Below, one piece after another: positions 8,644-19,987 of a stretch of 64,000 bases of DNA. How positions within the stretch are numbered: the first letter of the stretch is position 1; each line of letters starts with the position of its first letter. Source of the DNA: Staphylococcus sp. IVB6181 (lineage in GTDB: Bacteria; Bacillota; Bacilli; Staphylococcales; Staphylococcaceae). The notes beneath the pieces are model-generated. The model did not search any database. It was not told where the DNA came from and worked only from the letters and a program-made list of their open reading frames with translations. The stretch lies in contig NZ_CP095096.1 in NCBI RefSeq assembly GCF_025561445.1, positions 1,405,822-1,469,821 of the forward strand, in the 5' to 3' direction. Position numbers and translations under genes: made by a program.

Positions 8644-9786
8644 ATGGAAGTATATGCAGATTATGCAGCAACAACTCCTGTTAAACCAGAGGTTATAGAG
8701 AAGATGATGGACTTGTATGCAAAGCATTACGGCAATCCTTCGTCCATCCATCATGTAGGTAGAGATGCCAGACAATATTTAGATGAATCAAGAAGAACAA
8801 TTGCAAAGTTATTAAGCGCAAACCCGAATGAAGTAATTTTTACAAGCGGTGCAACAGAATCCAACAACACTGCAATCAAGGGCTTGGCTTACGCTAATCA
8901 GCATAAAGGCAAACATTTAATTACATCAAAAATCGAACATCATTCTATATTGCATGTATTCGAACAGCTGGAAAAAGAAGGCTTTGAAGTCACATATCTT
9001 GATGTAGACAAAGAAGGCCTTGTAGATTTAGAGCAATTAAAATCGGTTATGCGAGACGATACGATTCTAGTATCTATTATGTTCGTTAATAATGAAGTAG
9101 GGACTGTACAGCCGATGTATGACATTGAAGAAATAGTCAAAAGCCGTGGTGCATTATTACATGTCGATGCAGTTCAGGCAATTGAACATTTGCCGATTGA
9201 ATTCGATGACTTCGATATCGATACAATGAGTATGACTGCACATAAATTCGGAGGTCCTAAAGGTGTAGGTGTCTTATTGGTTAAACCGAATACACCGATT
9301 CAATATTCACAACTTGGCGGCGAACAAGAAACCAAGCGTCGTGCAGGAACTGAAAATGTACCGCAAATAGCAGGTATGGCAGAAGCATTGAAACTTGCGG
9401 CTGAAAATCGAGATGCAAACAATGTGCATTTAATGAGTTTGAAAGAGCAGTTTTTAGTGAATCTTCAAGAACGCAGCATTCCATTTGAAGTCAATGGATC
9501 AATGACAGATACAACGGGGCATATTTTAAATTTATACTTCCCGTTTATCGATGTAGAAACAATGCTGACGCTGCTTGACTTAGCCAATATTGCTGTATCA
9601 TCAGGTTCAGCATGTACAGCAGGTTCAACATTGCCGTCTCATGTCTTAGCAGCAATGTACGGCGAAGATGATAATCGCACAAAACAATCTATCCGCTTCA
9701 GCTTCAACGAACTGACAACTGAGCGTGAAATCAAATATATCGTAGCAGAAATTCACAAGATTTATCACAAATTTAAGGAGGAATAA
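8644..9786 (+). CDS. yrvO: Cysteine desulfurase dedicated to tRNA 2-thiolation
   Basis: PLP enzyme that releases sulfur from cysteine as a persulfide. The 380-residue protein has the PLP lysine in SMTAHKFGGPKGVG, the ATESNNTAIKG loop and the active-site cysteine in SSGSACTAGS on a short loop. The following gene is mnmA, 3 bases away, so this is the YrvO/IscS-type desulfurase that feeds MnmA directly. I prefer the ATG at 8644 (MEVYADYAATTPV): GAGGAAGTG at 8626-8634 is well spaced for it and sits on top of the GTG at 8632. Confidence 0.93.
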   Translation: MEVYADYAATTPVKPEVIEKMMDLYAKHYGNPSSIHHVGRDARQYLDESRRTIAKLLSANPNEVIFTSGATESNNTAIKGLAYANQHKGKHLITSKIEHHSILHVFEQLEKEGFEVTYLDVDKEGLVDLEQLKSVMRDDTILVSIMFVNNEVGTVQPMYDIEEIVKSRGALLHVDAVQAIEHLPIEFDDFDIDTMSMTAHKFGGPKGVGVLLVKPNTPIQYSQLGGEQETKRRAGTENVPQIAGMAEALKLAAENRDANNVHLMSLKEQFLVNLQERSIPFEVNGSMTDTTGHILNLYFPFIDVETMLTLLDLANIAVSSGSACTAGSTLPSHVLAAMYGEDDNRTKQSIRFSFNELTTEREIKYIVAEIHKIYHKFKEE

Positions 9787-10902
<1,116 letters not shown>

Positions 10903-10910
10903 CTTGCTTG

Positions 10911-10943
10911 AAGAGACAAGGAGAAATTCCTCGTCTCTTTTTT
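10911..10943 (+). terminator. Terminator of yrvO-mnmA
   Basis: AAGAGACAAGGA / TCCTCGTCTCTT hairpin followed by a T tract, 8 bases after the mnmA stop. Confidence 0.9.
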
Positions 10944-11005
10944 ACATAGTTGCGGTAATTTCTGATAAAATAAAGAGTTGAATATGAAAGAAATGAGGAC
11001 AAAGC

Positions 11006-11674
11006 ATGAAACAAATAGAAATTTATCAGTTGATTAAAGATGGACAATTCGAAGCGGCTTTAAAAGCCCTTTTTGAAAATATAGATGCACATCCAGAAGC
11101 CATTGAAAATTATATCAACTCCGGTATATTACTTGCGGAAGCTGGAGAAGTGGAAAAAGCTGAAAAATTTTTCCAAAAAGCCTTAACAATCGATCCGGAC
11201 AACGGTGCGATTTATTATAACTTAGCCAATGTGTATTACAATGCTGAAAGTTATAACGATGCTATCAAGCTGTATCATCAAGCGCTCCAAACTGGTGTTA
11301 ATGAAGCAGATACCAATTATATGATCGGCATGTCATTCAACCAATTAGGCGACTTTAAATCTGCTTTGCCGTTTTTAATGCGCGCAGCTGAATTAGATCA
11401 AAATCAAGACGAAGAAATCCAATTCCAATATGGTTTGGTGCTCTGTCATATGGAGATGTTTGAACAAGGCATCACACAACTAGATAAAGTACTAAAAATC
11501 AATCCGAAACATACCGATGCATTATATAACAGAGGTTTAGCAGGATTCATGCATACTGAAGATACGGACCAAGCTTTACCTTATTTTGAGAAAGCCGTAG
11601 AGATTGATCCGAAACATTTATTAAGCCAGCATGCGATTAAAACATTCAGTCAGCTTAAAGAAGAGGAGGAATAA
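11006..11674 (+). CDS. Tetratricopeptide repeat protein
   Basis: A 222-residue protein made of about five to six TPR units; clear ones are at residues ~37-66 (EAGEVEKAEKFFQKALTIDP), ~70-100 (NLANVYYNAESYNDAIKLYH) and ~185-215 (DQALPYFEKAVEIDPKH). It has no signal peptide or membrane segment, so it should act in the cytoplasm as a protein-binding scaffold. TTG of recD2 follows 3 bases after its stop, and the pair is conserved next to mnmA in Firmicutes. The partner is unknown. Confidence 0.88.
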   Translation: MKQIEIYQLIKDGQFEAALKALFENIDAHPEAIENYINSGILLAEAGEVEKAEKFFQKALTIDPDNGAIYYNLANVYYNAESYNDAIKLYHQALQTGVNEADTNYMIGMSFNQLGDFKSALPFLMRAAELDQNQDEEIQFQYGLVLCHMEMFEQGITQLDKVLKINPKHTDALYNRGLAGFMHTEDTDQALPYFEKAVEIDPKHLLSQHAIKTFSQLKEEEE

Positions 11675-11677
11675 CCT

Positions 11678-14107
11678 TTGAAGGACCCTACATTATTTGA
11701 TTATTCAATGGTCAAAGGAACAGTGGAAGCCATCCTGTTTCAAAACAAAGACAATTTTTATACGGTATTAAAAGTAGAACCGATTGAAACCAATGAAGAC
11801 TTTGATGCGATGCCTACGATTGTAGGGTTCTTTCCTGAAATTGCTGAAGGAGATGTCTACACATTCAAAGGGCAAGCTGTCACGCATCCTAAGTACGGCA
11901 AACAGCTGAAAGCTGAAACCTTCGAAAAAGAAGTGCCGCAAACCAAAGATGCTATTGTCAGTTATCTATCCAGCGATTTGTTCAAAGGTATCGGTAAGAA
12001 AACTGCAGAAAATATTGTTGCAACTTTAGGAGAAAATACGATTAATAAAATCTTAGATGATAAAACCGTATTAAAAGATGTCCCTAACTTATCGAAGAAA
12101 AAGCAAGAACAAATTGCTGATCAGATATACAGTAATCAAGAAGTTGAAAAAATTATGATTCGCCTTCATGATTTAGGGTTCGGTCCTAAACTTGCGATGA
12201 GTATCTATCAGGTATATCAAAGCGATACAATTTCAACGATAGAAAAAAATCCGTATGACTTGGTTTATGATGTACGCGGGGTCGGCTTTAATAAAGCAGA
12301 CACTTTAGCTAAAAATTTGGGTATTGCTTTTGATGCACCTGAGCGTCTCAAAGCAGGGGTGCTGTATACGATTGAAGAAGAATGTATCAAACAAGGGCAT
12401 ACCTACTTGCCTAAAGACTATGTTATCGAAACTTCGCTTGCAATGCTCAGCGGCAGTTACAATGAACAGATTGAACCTGACTTGTTAGAACAGATGATTA
12501 CAGAGCTTACAGAAGAAAGCAAGTTGATTGAAGCGGATGAAACGTTATCTGTCCCAAGTTTGTATTATTCTGAAATGAAAAGTGTTCAAAATTTATATCG
12601 CATTCAATCTCATCAAACGAAGCTGATAGATATCGAACAATCTGATTTGCAGATGCATATCGGTGAAATCGAAGAAATGAACGATGTGAATTATGCAACG
12701 TCACAAAAAGAAGCGCTTGAGACAGCAATTAATTCCAAGGTGATGTTGTTAACCGGCGGTCCTGGGACAGGAAAAACAACTGTTATTAAAGGTATTGTTG
12801 AATTATATGCGGAGATACACGGTTTATCGCTCGATTATGGCGACTATGATGAAGATGATTATCCTGTTGCACTCGCTGCACCGACAGGCAGAGCAGCCAA
12901 ACGGCTTCAAGAATCTACAGGTTTAGAAGCGATGACCATTCATCGTTTGATCGGCTGGAGCCAAGATACAAAACCTGAAGATGTTCTAGAAAATGAAATC
13001 ACCGCAAAATTGATTATTATTGATGAAATGTCGATGGTCGATACATGGCTCTTCCATCAATTTTTAAATGCGGTACCGATTGATGCTCAAATTATCTTAG
13101 TCGGCGATGAAGACCAATTACCGTCTGTCGGACCTGGACAAGTATTTAAAGATTTAATTGATGCTAAAGTGATTCCGCGTGTCAATTTAACGGAAGTCTA
13201 TCGTCAGCAAGACGGATCGAGTATTATCGAATTGGCACATAAGATGAAATTAGGACAGCCGATTGATATTACACAGCGTTTTCACGATAGAAGCTTTATT
13301 CCATGTACAGCAGAACAAATTCCGGATGTTGTCAATAAAGTAGTCAGCTCTGCAGTTAAAAAAGGGTATGATATGAGCGATATTCAAGTACTTGCACCGA
13401 TGTATCGCGGCAGTGCGGGCATCAAACGACTGAATAAAGTGCTGCAAGATATATTGAATCCTAAAGAAGACGATGCGAGAGAGATTGAGTTCGGTGAAGC
13501 GGTCTTTAGAAAGGGCGATAAAGTACTGCAGCTGGTTAATCGTCCGAACGATAATATCTTTAACGGCGATATCGGTGTGATTATCGGTATCTTCTGGGCG
13601 AGAGAAAATGAATTGAATAAAGATATTTTGGTCGTTGATTTTGAAGGCAATGAGATTACATTTACCAAACAAGATATGATGGAATTAACACATGCTTATT
13701 GTACATCGATTCATAAAGCGCAAGGTTCTGAATTCCCGATTGTCATCATGCCGATTGTTAAACAATATTATCGTATGCTGCAGCGTCCGATTATTTATAC
13801 AGGATTGACACGTGCTAAGCAATCACTCGTCTTTCTCGGAGACAGCCAAGCATTTGATATCGGTATGAAGACATATGGTCAAGTCCGTATGACGCGTCTT
13901 GCACAACTGTTGAGAGATTACTTCGGTACTGAAGGTGATGAAGATACAGCTTCAGATATAGATGATTCAACTAGTGAAGAAAAAAGCGAATCATCTGCAC
14001 CAGCAGGACACAAAGTTGTTGCTCTGACAGAGGAGACAATCTATGACATTGATCCGATGATAGGTGTCGGCGATGTAACACCTTATACATTTAATCAATC
14101 TAAATAA
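11678..14107 (+). CDS. recD2: RecD2-type 5'-3' DNA helicase
   Basis: SF1B helicase of the RecD2 (RecD-like, RecBC-independent) type, involved in replication fork progression and mismatch-repair-linked processes. The 809-residue protein has an N-terminal OB/helix-hairpin-helix region (LFKGIGKKTAENIV near residue 100), Walker A LTGGPGTGKTT (about residue 358), Walker B LIIIDEMSMVD, GDEDQLPSVGPG, EVYRQQ and the C-terminal motif THAYCTSIHKAQGSEF. The last ~60 residues are acidic and Ser-rich. It starts at TTG (11678) behind GAGGAGG, coupled to the TPR gene. Confidence 0.95.
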   Translation: MKDPTLFDYSMVKGTVEAILFQNKDNFYTVLKVEPIETNEDFDAMPTIVGFFPEIAEGDVYTFKGQAVTHPKYGKQLKAETFEKEVPQTKDAIVSYLSSDLFKGIGKKTAENIVATLGENTINKILDDKTVLKDVPNLSKKKQEQIADQIYSNQEVEKIMIRLHDLGFGPKLAMSIYQVYQSDTISTIEKNPYDLVYDVRGVGFNKADTLAKNLGIAFDAPERLKAGVLYTIEEECIKQGHTYLPKDYVIETSLAMLSGSYNEQIEPDLLEQMITELTEESKLIEADETLSVPSLYYSEMKSVQNLYRIQSHQTKLIDIEQSDLQMHIGEIEEMNDVNYATSQKEALETAINSKVMLLTGGPGTGKTTVIKGIVELYAEIHGLSLDYGDYDEDDYPVALAAPTGRAAKRLQESTGLEAMTIHRLIGWSQDTKPEDVLENEITAKLIIIDEMSMVDTWLFHQFLNAVPIDAQIILVGDEDQLPSVGPGQVFKDLIDAKVIPRVNLTEVYRQQDGSSIIELAHKMKLGQPIDITQRFHDRSFIPCTAEQIPDVVNKVVSSAVKKGYDMSDIQVLAPMYRGSAGIKRLNKVLQDILNPKEDDAREIEFGEAVFRKGDKVLQLVNRPNDNIFNGDIGVIIGIFWARENELNKDILVVDFEGNEITFTKQDMMELTHAYCTSIHKAQGSEFPIVIMPIVKQYYRMLQRPIIYTGLTRAKQSLVFLGDSQAFDIGMKTYGQVRMTRLAQLLRDYFGTEGDEDTASDIDDSTSEEKSESSAPAGHKVVALTEETIYDIDPMIGVGDVTPYTFNQSK

Positions 14108-14128
14108 TCGTGAAGCTATGAGATTTAG

Positions 14129-14157
14129 TTGACTTTTTGGATGTGTCAGACTAAAAT
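14129..14157 (+). promoter_or_regulatory. Promoter of the alaS T-box leader
   Basis: TTGACT (14129-14134), 17 bp, TAAAAT (14152-14157), near consensus; predicted start about 14164. Confidence 0.75.
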
Positions 14158-14163
14158 AAAATT

Positions 14164-14356
14164 AATTCGCATAAAGCCGAGTAAGCAAAGACTATGGTGA
14201 AGAGAGATACCGGCAGGTGAAAGGTATCGCATAGCTTGCTGAACGCTACTTTATGTCAGTCCGTATAAAACATTGAGTGATGTGATTCGTTGATAATCGC
14301 ATAACTAGGGTGGTACCGCGATGCATTCGTCCCTTTGTGGATGGATGCATTTTATT
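14164..14356 (+). promoter_or_regulatory. T-box leader of alaS (tRNA-Ala sensing)
   Basis: Contains the canonical core AGGGTGGTACCGCG at 14307-14320. The bulge TGGT complements the ACCA end of tRNA-Ala. GCT at 14245-14247, in the context GAAC-GCT-A, is the likely alanine specifier. The terminator is an 11-pair hairpin (14322-14332 with 14339-14349, including two G-U pairs) followed by TTTTATTTT. Uncharged tRNA-Ala should induce alaS. Confidence 0.93.
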
Positions 14357-14421
14357 TTGCGTTCTAAGCATGCGTGATACGGAAATTGAACAACAATGCA
14401 CAATTAGGAGTGAGGTTATTT

Positions 14422-17052
14422 ATGAAACAGCTAAAAGCAAGTGAAATCAGACAAAATTATATTGATTTCTTTAAAGAACAAGGACATATGGTAGAACCTT
14501 CTGCACCGTTAGTACCGATTGATGATGATTCTTTACTTTGGATCAACTCAGGTGTTGCGACACTTAAAAAATATTTTGACGGTCGTGAAATCCCGAAAAA
14601 ACCGCGTATCGTCAACTCTCAAAAAGCGATTCGTACCAACGATATTGAAAATGTCGGCTTTACAGCACGCCACCATACATTCTTTGAAATGTTAGGCAAC
14701 TTCTCTATCGGCGATTACTTTAAACGAGAAGCAATTGAGTTTGCTTGGGAATTCTTAACAAGCGATCGCTGGATGGGTATGGAACCTGAAAAATTATATG
14801 TAACGATTCACCCTGAAGATATAGAAGCATATGATTTATGGCATGATGTCATCGGATTAGATGAAAGCCGTATTATTCGTATTGAAGGCAACTTCTGGGA
14901 TATCGGGGAAGGCCCATCAGGTCCGAACACAGAGATTTTCTATGACCGCGGACCAGAATACGGCAAAGAAGACCCTGCTGAAGAAATGTATCCAGGCGGC
15001 GAAAATGAACGTTATTTAGAAGTATGGAACTTAGTATTCAGTGAGTTCAACCATAACAAAGATCATACGTATACACCGCTTCCTAATAAAAACATTGATA
15101 CCGGCATGGGCTTAGAGCGTATGGCTTCTATTGCTCAAAATGTACGTACGAACTATGAAACTGACTTATTTATGCCGATTATTGAAGAAGTAGAACGTAT
15201 TTCTGATAAAAAATATCAAGAAAAAGAAGCACAAGATGTTGCTTTCAAAGTTATTTCTGACCATATCAGAACGATTGCTTTTGCGATCGGTGATGGTGCA
15301 TTGCCTGCTAACGAAGGCCGCGGCTATGTATTGCGTCGTTTATTACGCCGTGCAGTACGTTTCAGCCAGTCATTAGACATCAACAAACCATTTATGTATG
15401 AACTTGTTGATACAGTGGCAGATATTATGGAACCGTATTATCCAGAAGTAAAACAAAAAGCAGACTTCATCAAACGTGTCATCAAATCAGAAGAAGAACG
15501 CTTCCACGAAACATTGGAAGAAGGTTTGAACATTTTAAATGAATTGACTAAGACTGCTAAACAAGGCGATAAAGTCATCAACGGTAAAGATGCTTTCAAA
15601 CTTTATGACACATACGGTTTCCCAATCGAATTAACAGAAGAAATCGCACAAAAAGAAGGCTTAACAGTCGATATGGCAACCTTCGAACAAGAAATGCAGC
15701 AGCAAAGAGACCGTGCACGTCAAGCACGTCAAAACTCACAATCTATGCAAATTCAAAGCGAAGTACTTAAAAACATCACTACTGAAAGCGAGTTTGTTGG
15801 TTATGATGTTATGGATCAGCACACAACACTTACTGACTTGATTTATAACGGTGAAAAAGTGGAACAAGCAGAAGCTGGAGAAACTGTTTACTTTGTGTTG
15901 AAACAAACACCATTCTACGCTGTCAGCGGCGGACAAGTTGCGGATAATGGTACAGTCGGCAACGACAGCTTTGAAATCGAAGTAACAGAAGTCACAAAAG
16001 CACCGAACGGTCAAAATCTGCACAAAGGTGTAGTCCAATTCGGTCAAGTCACAGCAGGTGCTGAAGTAGAAGCATCCGTTAATCATGAAGAACGCCGAGA
16101 CATTACAAAAAACCACAGTGCAACACACTTATTGCATGCTGCGCTGAAAGAAGTATTAGGCGATCATGTTAACCAAGCTGGTTCATTAGTTGAAGGCGAA
16201 CGTTTGCGTTTTGACTTCTCTCACTTTGGTCCAGTGACAAAAGAAGAATTAGAAAAAATCGAACGCCGTGTGAATGAAGAAATTTGGAAAGGCATCAATG
16301 TTACAATTAAAGAAATGCCGATTGAAGAAGCAAAAGCATCAGGTGCAATGGCGTTATTCGGAGAAAAATACGGCGATATCGTACGCGTTGTAGATATGGC
16401 ACCATTCTCAATCGAATTATGCGGCGGTATTCATGTTAAAAACACATCTGAAATCGGATTGTTTAAAATCGTCAGCGAATCGGGTACAGGTGCTGGTGTA
16501 AGACGTATTGAAGCTTTAACAGGCAAAGCAGCATTCTTATATCTTGAAGACATTCAAGATAAATTCAATACAGTTAAAGATCAAGTGAAAGCGAAATCTG
16601 ATGATCAAGTTGCTGAAAAAGTTGCACATGTGATCGACAGTGAAAAACAATTGCATAAACAACTAGAACAGCGCAATCAAGAAATTACAGCACTTAAAAT
16701 GGGCAATATCGATGACCAAGTCGAAGACATCAATGGTCTTAAAGTGTTAGCATTGCAAGTAGATGCTGATAATGCAAAAGGCTTAAGACAAACCATGGAT
16801 GACTTCAAATCTAAATTGCAAGATGCAGTGATTATCTTAGCAAGTGATGTCGGCGGCAAAGTTGCATTAGTTGCGACAGTGCCTAAATCAGAAACAGATA
16901 AAGTCAAAGCAGGCGACATTATTAAAGAAATGGCTCCGATTGTCGGAGGCAAAGGCGGCGGACGCCCAGATATGGCCCAAGGCGGCGGCAGCGACCCTAG
17001 CAAGATAACAGAGTCATTACAATTCATTAAAAACTATATTAAATCTCTATAA
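14422..17052 (+). CDS. alaS: Alanyl-tRNA synthetase
   Basis: Charges tRNA-Ala and clears mischarged Ser/Gly. The 876-residue protein starts [17 protein letters not shown]. It has the class II catalytic domain ([27 protein letters not shown]), the editing domain with the zinc-ligand motifs [11 protein letters not shown] and CGGIHV, and the C-Ala domain ending in the glycine-rich [15 protein letters not shown]. The ATG at 14422 has GGAGTGAGG upstream and gives the S. aureus length; an in-frame ATG at 14374 lies just past the terminator and lacks a Shine-Dalgarno. It heads the conserved alaS-ireB-ruvX cluster. Confidence 0.97.
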   Translation: MKQLKASEIRQNYIDFFKEQGHMVEPSAPLVPIDDDSLLWINSGVATLKKYFDGREIPKKPRIVNSQKAIRTNDIENVGFTARHHTFFEMLGNFSIGDYFKREAIEFAWEFLTSDRWMGMEPEKLYVTIHPEDIEAYDLWHDVIGLDESRIIRIEGNFWDIGEGPSGPNTEIFYDRGPEYGKEDPAEEMYPGGENERYLEVWNLVFSEFNHNKDHTYTPLPNKNIDTGMGLERMASIAQNVRTNYETDLFMPIIEEVERISDKKYQEKEAQDVAFKVISDHIRTIAFAIGDGALPANEGRGYVLRRLLRRAVRFSQSLDINKPFMYELVDTVADIMEPYYPEVKQKADFIKRVIKSEEERFHETLEEGLNILNELTKTAKQGDKVINGKDAFKLYDTYGFPIELTEEIAQKEGLTVDMATFEQEMQQQRDRARQARQNSQSMQIQSEVLKNITTESEFVGYDVMDQHTTLTDLIYNGEKVEQAEAGETVYFVLKQTPFYAVSGGQVADNGTVGNDSFEIEVTEVTKAPNGQNLHKGVVQFGQVTAGAEVEASVNHEERRDITKNHSATHLLHAALKEVLGDHVNQAGSLVEGERLRFDFSHFGPVTKEELEKIERRVNEEIWKGINVTIKEMPIEEAKASGAMALFGEKYGDIVRVVDMAPFSIELCGGIHVKNTSEIGLFKIVSESGTGAGVRRIEALTGKAAFLYLEDIQDKFNTVKDQVKAKSDDQVAEKVAHVIDSEKQLHKQLEQRNQEITALKMGNIDDQVEDINGLKVLALQVDADNAKGLRQTMDDFKSKLQDAVIILASDVGGKVALVATVPKSETDKVKAGDIIKEMAPIVGGKGGGRPDMAQGGGSDPSKITESLQFIKNYIKSL

Positions 17053-17119
17053 TCTCCTTGCACTCTCATGTAGAATAGAGATGTATCAGCCTACTATAGT
17101 TTAAGGAGTGTGTAATGAT

Positions 17120-17383
17120 ATGAATAATTTCGACAAAACGATGCGTTTTAATATTGACGAAGTGCCAAAAGATGATGTTAAATCCGTGCTGACAAATGTG
17201 TATAATACGCTTGAAGAACGTGGTTACAATCCAGTAAACCAAATTGTAGGTTACTTGCTGTCAGGTGATCCGGCATACATTCCACGCCACAATGAAGCGA
17301 GAAATCAAATCAGAAGAATTGATCGCGACGACATTATGGAAGAACTTGTTTCTTACTACTTGAAAGTATCTGATCAAGATTAA
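17120..17383 (+). CDS. IreB-family regulatory phosphoprotein (UPF0297)
   Basis: An 87-residue protein starting [10 protein letters not shown] with the family signature [19 protein letters not shown] and the C-terminal [10 protein letters not shown]. Relatives are YrzL of B. subtilis and IreB of Enterococcus, a substrate of the PASTA Ser/Thr kinase IreK that affects cephalosporin tolerance. The start is ATG 17120 behind AAGGAG (17103-17108); a GTG at 17108 overlaps the Shine-Dalgarno itself. ruvX follows after 3 bases. Function in staphylococci is inferred from family only. Confidence 0.9.
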   Translation: MNNFDKTMRFNIDEVPKDDVKSVLTNVYNTLEERGYNPVNQIVGYLLSGDPAYIPRHNEARNQIRRIDRDDIMEELVSYYLKVSDQD

Positions 17384-17386
17384 TTT

Positions 17387-17812
17387 ATGTTAAAACATAA
17401 AATTATCGGATTAGATGTCGGCAGCAAAACAGTCGGCGTTGCTGTCAGCGATTTAATGGGTTGGACTGCTCAAGGCTTAGATACACTCCGAATCAATGAA
17501 GAAGAAAATGAATTAGGTATAGACCGATTGGCAGAAATCATCAAAAAAGAAGACGCAGATACTGTCGTCATAGGTTTGCCGAAAAACATGAATAATTCTA
17601 TTGGATTTAGAGGCGAAGCTTCGATAAAATACAAAGAAGCACTGCTAGAAGCATTACCGGATATTAATGTGGTAATGTGGGATGAACGCCTTAGTACAAT
17701 GGCTGCTGAAAGGTCATTGCTGGAAGCGGATGTTTCCAGAAAAAAACGGAGTCAAGTGATTGATAAAATGGCTGCTGTTTTTATCTTGCAAGGTTATTTA
17801 GATTCACTTTAA
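17387..17812 (+). CDS. ruvX: RuvX/YqgF RNase H-fold nuclease
   Basis: A 141-residue YqgF-family protein with an RNase H fold. Motifs are [13 protein letters not shown] at the N-terminus, [24 protein letters not shown] and the C-terminal [20 protein letters not shown]. Acidic residues in the first and third motifs are the expected metal ligands. Family members are proposed as Holliday junction resolvases and as nucleases in pre-16S rRNA processing. There is no strong Shine-Dalgarno; with only 3 bases after the ireB-like stop, translation is probably coupled. Confidence 0.93.
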   Translation: MLKHKIIGLDVGSKTVGVAVSDLMGWTAQGLDTLRINEEENELGIDRLAEIIKKEDADTVVIGLPKNMNNSIGFRGEASIKYKEALLEALPDINVVMWDERLSTMAAERSLLEADVSRKKRSQVIDKMAAVFILQGYLDSL

Positions 17813-17836
17813 TTTACCGTAAAAGGAGAGTTATTT

Positions 17837-18148
17837 ATGTCAGAACAAAATCATAATCAAGATGCAGAATTACAAATCAATAACGATGAGGAATTATTAA
17901 CATTATACGATGAAGACGGTAATGAAGTATTATATCGCAAAGTCTTAGAATTCTATCATCCTGGATTTGAAAAAGAATATGTTATTTTAGCTGAAGAAGG
18001 CGATACTTCAGACGATGATGACATGATCGAATTGATTCCTATGATTAACGTACCAGATGATTCTGGCGACGGTGGTAAATTCTTACCAGTTGAAACAGAG
18101 GAAGAGTGGGACATGATTGAAGAAATCGTGAACACTGAAATGGAATAA
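17837..18148 (+). CDS. DUF1292 protein (UPF0473, YrzB-like)
   Basis: A 103-residue, very acidic protein (many Asp and Glu) with the DUF1292 pattern [14 protein letters not shown] followed by [20 protein letters not shown]. It is the conserved third partner of the ireB-ruvX group in Firmicutes. AAAAGGAGAG precedes the ATG. No signal peptide, membrane segment or catalytic motif is visible. Function is unknown. A terminator ends the alaS transcription unit here. Confidence 0.9.
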   Translation: MSEQNHNQDAELQINNDEELLTLYDEDGNEVLYRKVLEFYHPGFEKEYVILAEEGDTSDDDDMIELIPMINVPDDSGDGGKFLPVETEEEWDMIEEIVNTEME

Positions 18149-18160
18149 ATGAGTAGTTTG

Positions 18161-18188
18161 AAGCGGAGGAGCTACCTCCGCTTTTTCT
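18161..18188 (+). terminator. Terminator of the alaS-ireB-ruvX-yrzB unit
   Basis: AGCGGAGG / CCTCCGCT stem with a 5-base loop and a T tract. Confidence 0.92.
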
Positions 18189-18289
18189 ATGCACTCCACT
18201 ATCAACATAGAAGTTTTTTAACTAAGGTATAAGTTTGAAAATTTATTAGCAGATATTCACTTTGAGTACTTAATATTCAACAAGATATA

Positions 18290-18372
18290 TGGTAAAATAT
18301 GTAAAGTTAATTTATGAAAAGTGCAGTGTTAAATAAGATAAGAATCAGTCAAAAAACGACTGATTTATTTTT
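18290..18372 (+). promoter_or_regulatory. Promoter and terminator-like leader of the trmR-trhP operon
   Basis: An extended -10, TGG-TAAAAT (18293-18298), predicts transcription from about 18304. About 40 bases later lies an 8-pair hairpin, AATCAGTC (18343-18350) / GACTGATT (18358-18365), followed by TTTATTTTTATT. The hairpin therefore sits in the 5' leader of trmR, 45 bases before its start codon, and could work as an attenuator or end a ~70-base RNA. No known riboswitch class is recognised. The rest of the 18189-18410 gap holds nothing else I can identify. Confidence 0.5.
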
Positions 18373-18410
18373 ATTGAACCAGCACTCAGTATGGATAAAG
18401 GAAGAGAAAC

Positions 18411-19052
18411 ATGAGTAAAAATGAAAGTTATTTAGTCGCTTTATCACAAAAGCATCCGCACAAGTTAGAAGCGCTCAGACCCTATGCAATAGAACATGAG
18501 GTGCCGATTATTCATCCTTTATCATTAGATATGGTTAAACAATTGATACGTATTCATCAGCCCAAACATATCTTAGAAATTGGTACTGCAATCGGATACA
18601 GTGCAATGCATTTTGCGTCAGTCGATCCTGATATCCGTATTACTACGATTGAGCGAAATGACGATATGTATCAGCAAGCGAAACAAAATATTGCAGACTA
18701 CGGCTATCAAGAACAAATCGAAATCATTTTCGAAGATGCCAGAGAAGCATTTGATGCAGTAGCTGATCGAAAATTAGATATGATCTTCATCGATGCGGCC
18801 AAAGCACAAACGAAGAAGTTCTTTGAATTGTATACGCCGCTGCTCAAAACAGGCGGTCTCGTCGTGATTGATAATATTTTATATCACGATTTTGTGGCTG
18901 ATATTGATGTAGTAAGAAGCAGAAATGTCAGACAGATGGTTAAGAAAATACAAAAATTCAACACTTGGTTAAATGATAACGAAGCGTATCACACTAACTT
19001 TTTAGATATAGAAGACGGCTTAGCAATAGCTGTAAAAGGAGAGTCGAAATGA
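18411..19052 (+). CDS. trmR: tRNA 5-hydroxyuridine methyltransferase
   Basis: Class I SAM-dependent O-methyltransferase (family 3 type) of 213 residues. SAM-binding motif I is ILEIGTAIGYSAMHFA (about residues 54-69), and LDMIFIDAAKAQTKKFFELY and VVIDNILYHD follow as expected for the metal-dependent COMT-like group. In B. subtilis YrrM was renamed TrmR; it methylates ho5U34 to mo5U34 in tRNA. The next two genes, trhP1 and trhP2, make ho5U, which strongly supports this assignment. Its stop overlaps the trhP1 start by 4 bases (ATGA). Confidence 0.88.
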   Translation: MSKNESYLVALSQKHPHKLEALRPYAIEHEVPIIHPLSLDMVKQLIRIHQPKHILEIGTAIGYSAMHFASVDPDIRITTIERNDDMYQQAKQNIADYGYQEQIEIIFEDAREAFDAVADRKLDMIFIDAAKAQTKKFFELYTPLLKTGGLVVIDNILYHDFVADIDVVRSRNVRQMVKKIQKFNTWLNDNEAYHTNFLDIEDGLAIAVKGESK

Positions 19053-19975
19053 CAGAATTATTAGTGACACCGAAGTCGGTAGATCATATTGAAACTTTAA
19101 TTTACAGAGGCGCTGATGCATTTGTGATTGGCGAACAAAAGTTCGGTTTGCGTTTAGCAGGCGAATTTGACAGAGAAGCAATGAAAGAAGCAGTTGAAAT
19201 GATTCATGCACACGGCAAAAAAGCATATGCTGCTGTGAATGGTATTTTTCATAATTATCACCTCAATGCTTTAGAAGACTATATTCAATTCTTGCATGAA
19301 ATCAAAGTAGACAGAATTATCTTCGGCGACCCTGCAGTTGTGATGTATGTAAAAGAACAAGCGAACCCTATTCCTTTGAACTGGGACGCTGAAACATTAG
19401 TTACCAATTACTTCCAATGCAACTACTGGGGTAAACGCGGTGCTAAAAGAGCAGTATTAGCACGCGAATTAAGCTTAGAAGAAATTTTGCATATCAAAGA
19501 AAATGCAGATGTTGAAATTGAAGTACAAGTACATGGTATGACTTGTATGTTCCAATCTAAACGTATGCTGCTCGGCAACTATTTTACATTCCAAGAGCGT
19601 CAAATGAAGATTCAGCGTGATGAAGAGACAGAAAATGATTTGTTGCTGTATGATGAAGAACGAGAAAATCAATATCCGGTCTTTGAAGATTATAACGGCA
19701 CACATATTATGTCTCCGAACGACATTTGTTTGATTGAAGAGTTAGAGCCGCTGTTTGAAGCGGGTATCGACAGTATTAAAATAGATGGTGTCTTGCATTC
19801 TGAAGAATATATTAACGAATGTACAGAACAATACAGAGAAGCTATTGATTTATATAATGATGATCCGGAATCTTATGAAGATCAGAAATTCTTCTTGCTC
19901 GATGCGATTGAAAAAATTCAACCAGCACATCGACCATTTGACGAAGGTTTCTTATTCAAGCATACCGTATATTAA
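19049..19975 (+). CDS. trhP1: U32-family tRNA hydroxylation protein TrhP1
   Basis: A 308-residue member of the U32 'peptidase' family, related to YrrN. It carries the family patterns YRGADAFVIGEQKFGLR, GRKxYxxVNGIFHNY-like text and VHGMTCMFQSKRMLLGNYF. U32 proteins of this pair are needed for prephenate-dependent hydroxylation of U34 in tRNA rather than proteolysis. It lacks the cysteine cluster seen in TrhP2, as expected for the shorter partner. It overlaps trmR by 4 bases and precedes trhP2 by 12 bases, consistent with one translational unit. Confidence 0.85.
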   Translation: MTELLVTPKSVDHIETLIYRGADAFVIGEQKFGLRLAGEFDREAMKEAVEMIHAHGKKAYAAVNGIFHNYHLNALEDYIQFLHEIKVDRIIFGDPAVVMYVKEQANPIPLNWDAETLVTNYFQCNYWGKRGAKRAVLARELSLEEILHIKENADVEIEVQVHGMTCMFQSKRMLLGNYFTFQERQMKIQRDEETENDLLLYDEERENQYPVFEDYNGTHIMSPNDICLIEELEPLFEAGIDSIKIDGVLHSEEYINECTEQYREAIDLYNDDPESYEDQKFFLLDAIEKIQPAHRPFDEGFLFKHTVY

Positions 19976-19987
19976 GGAGGAATTATC

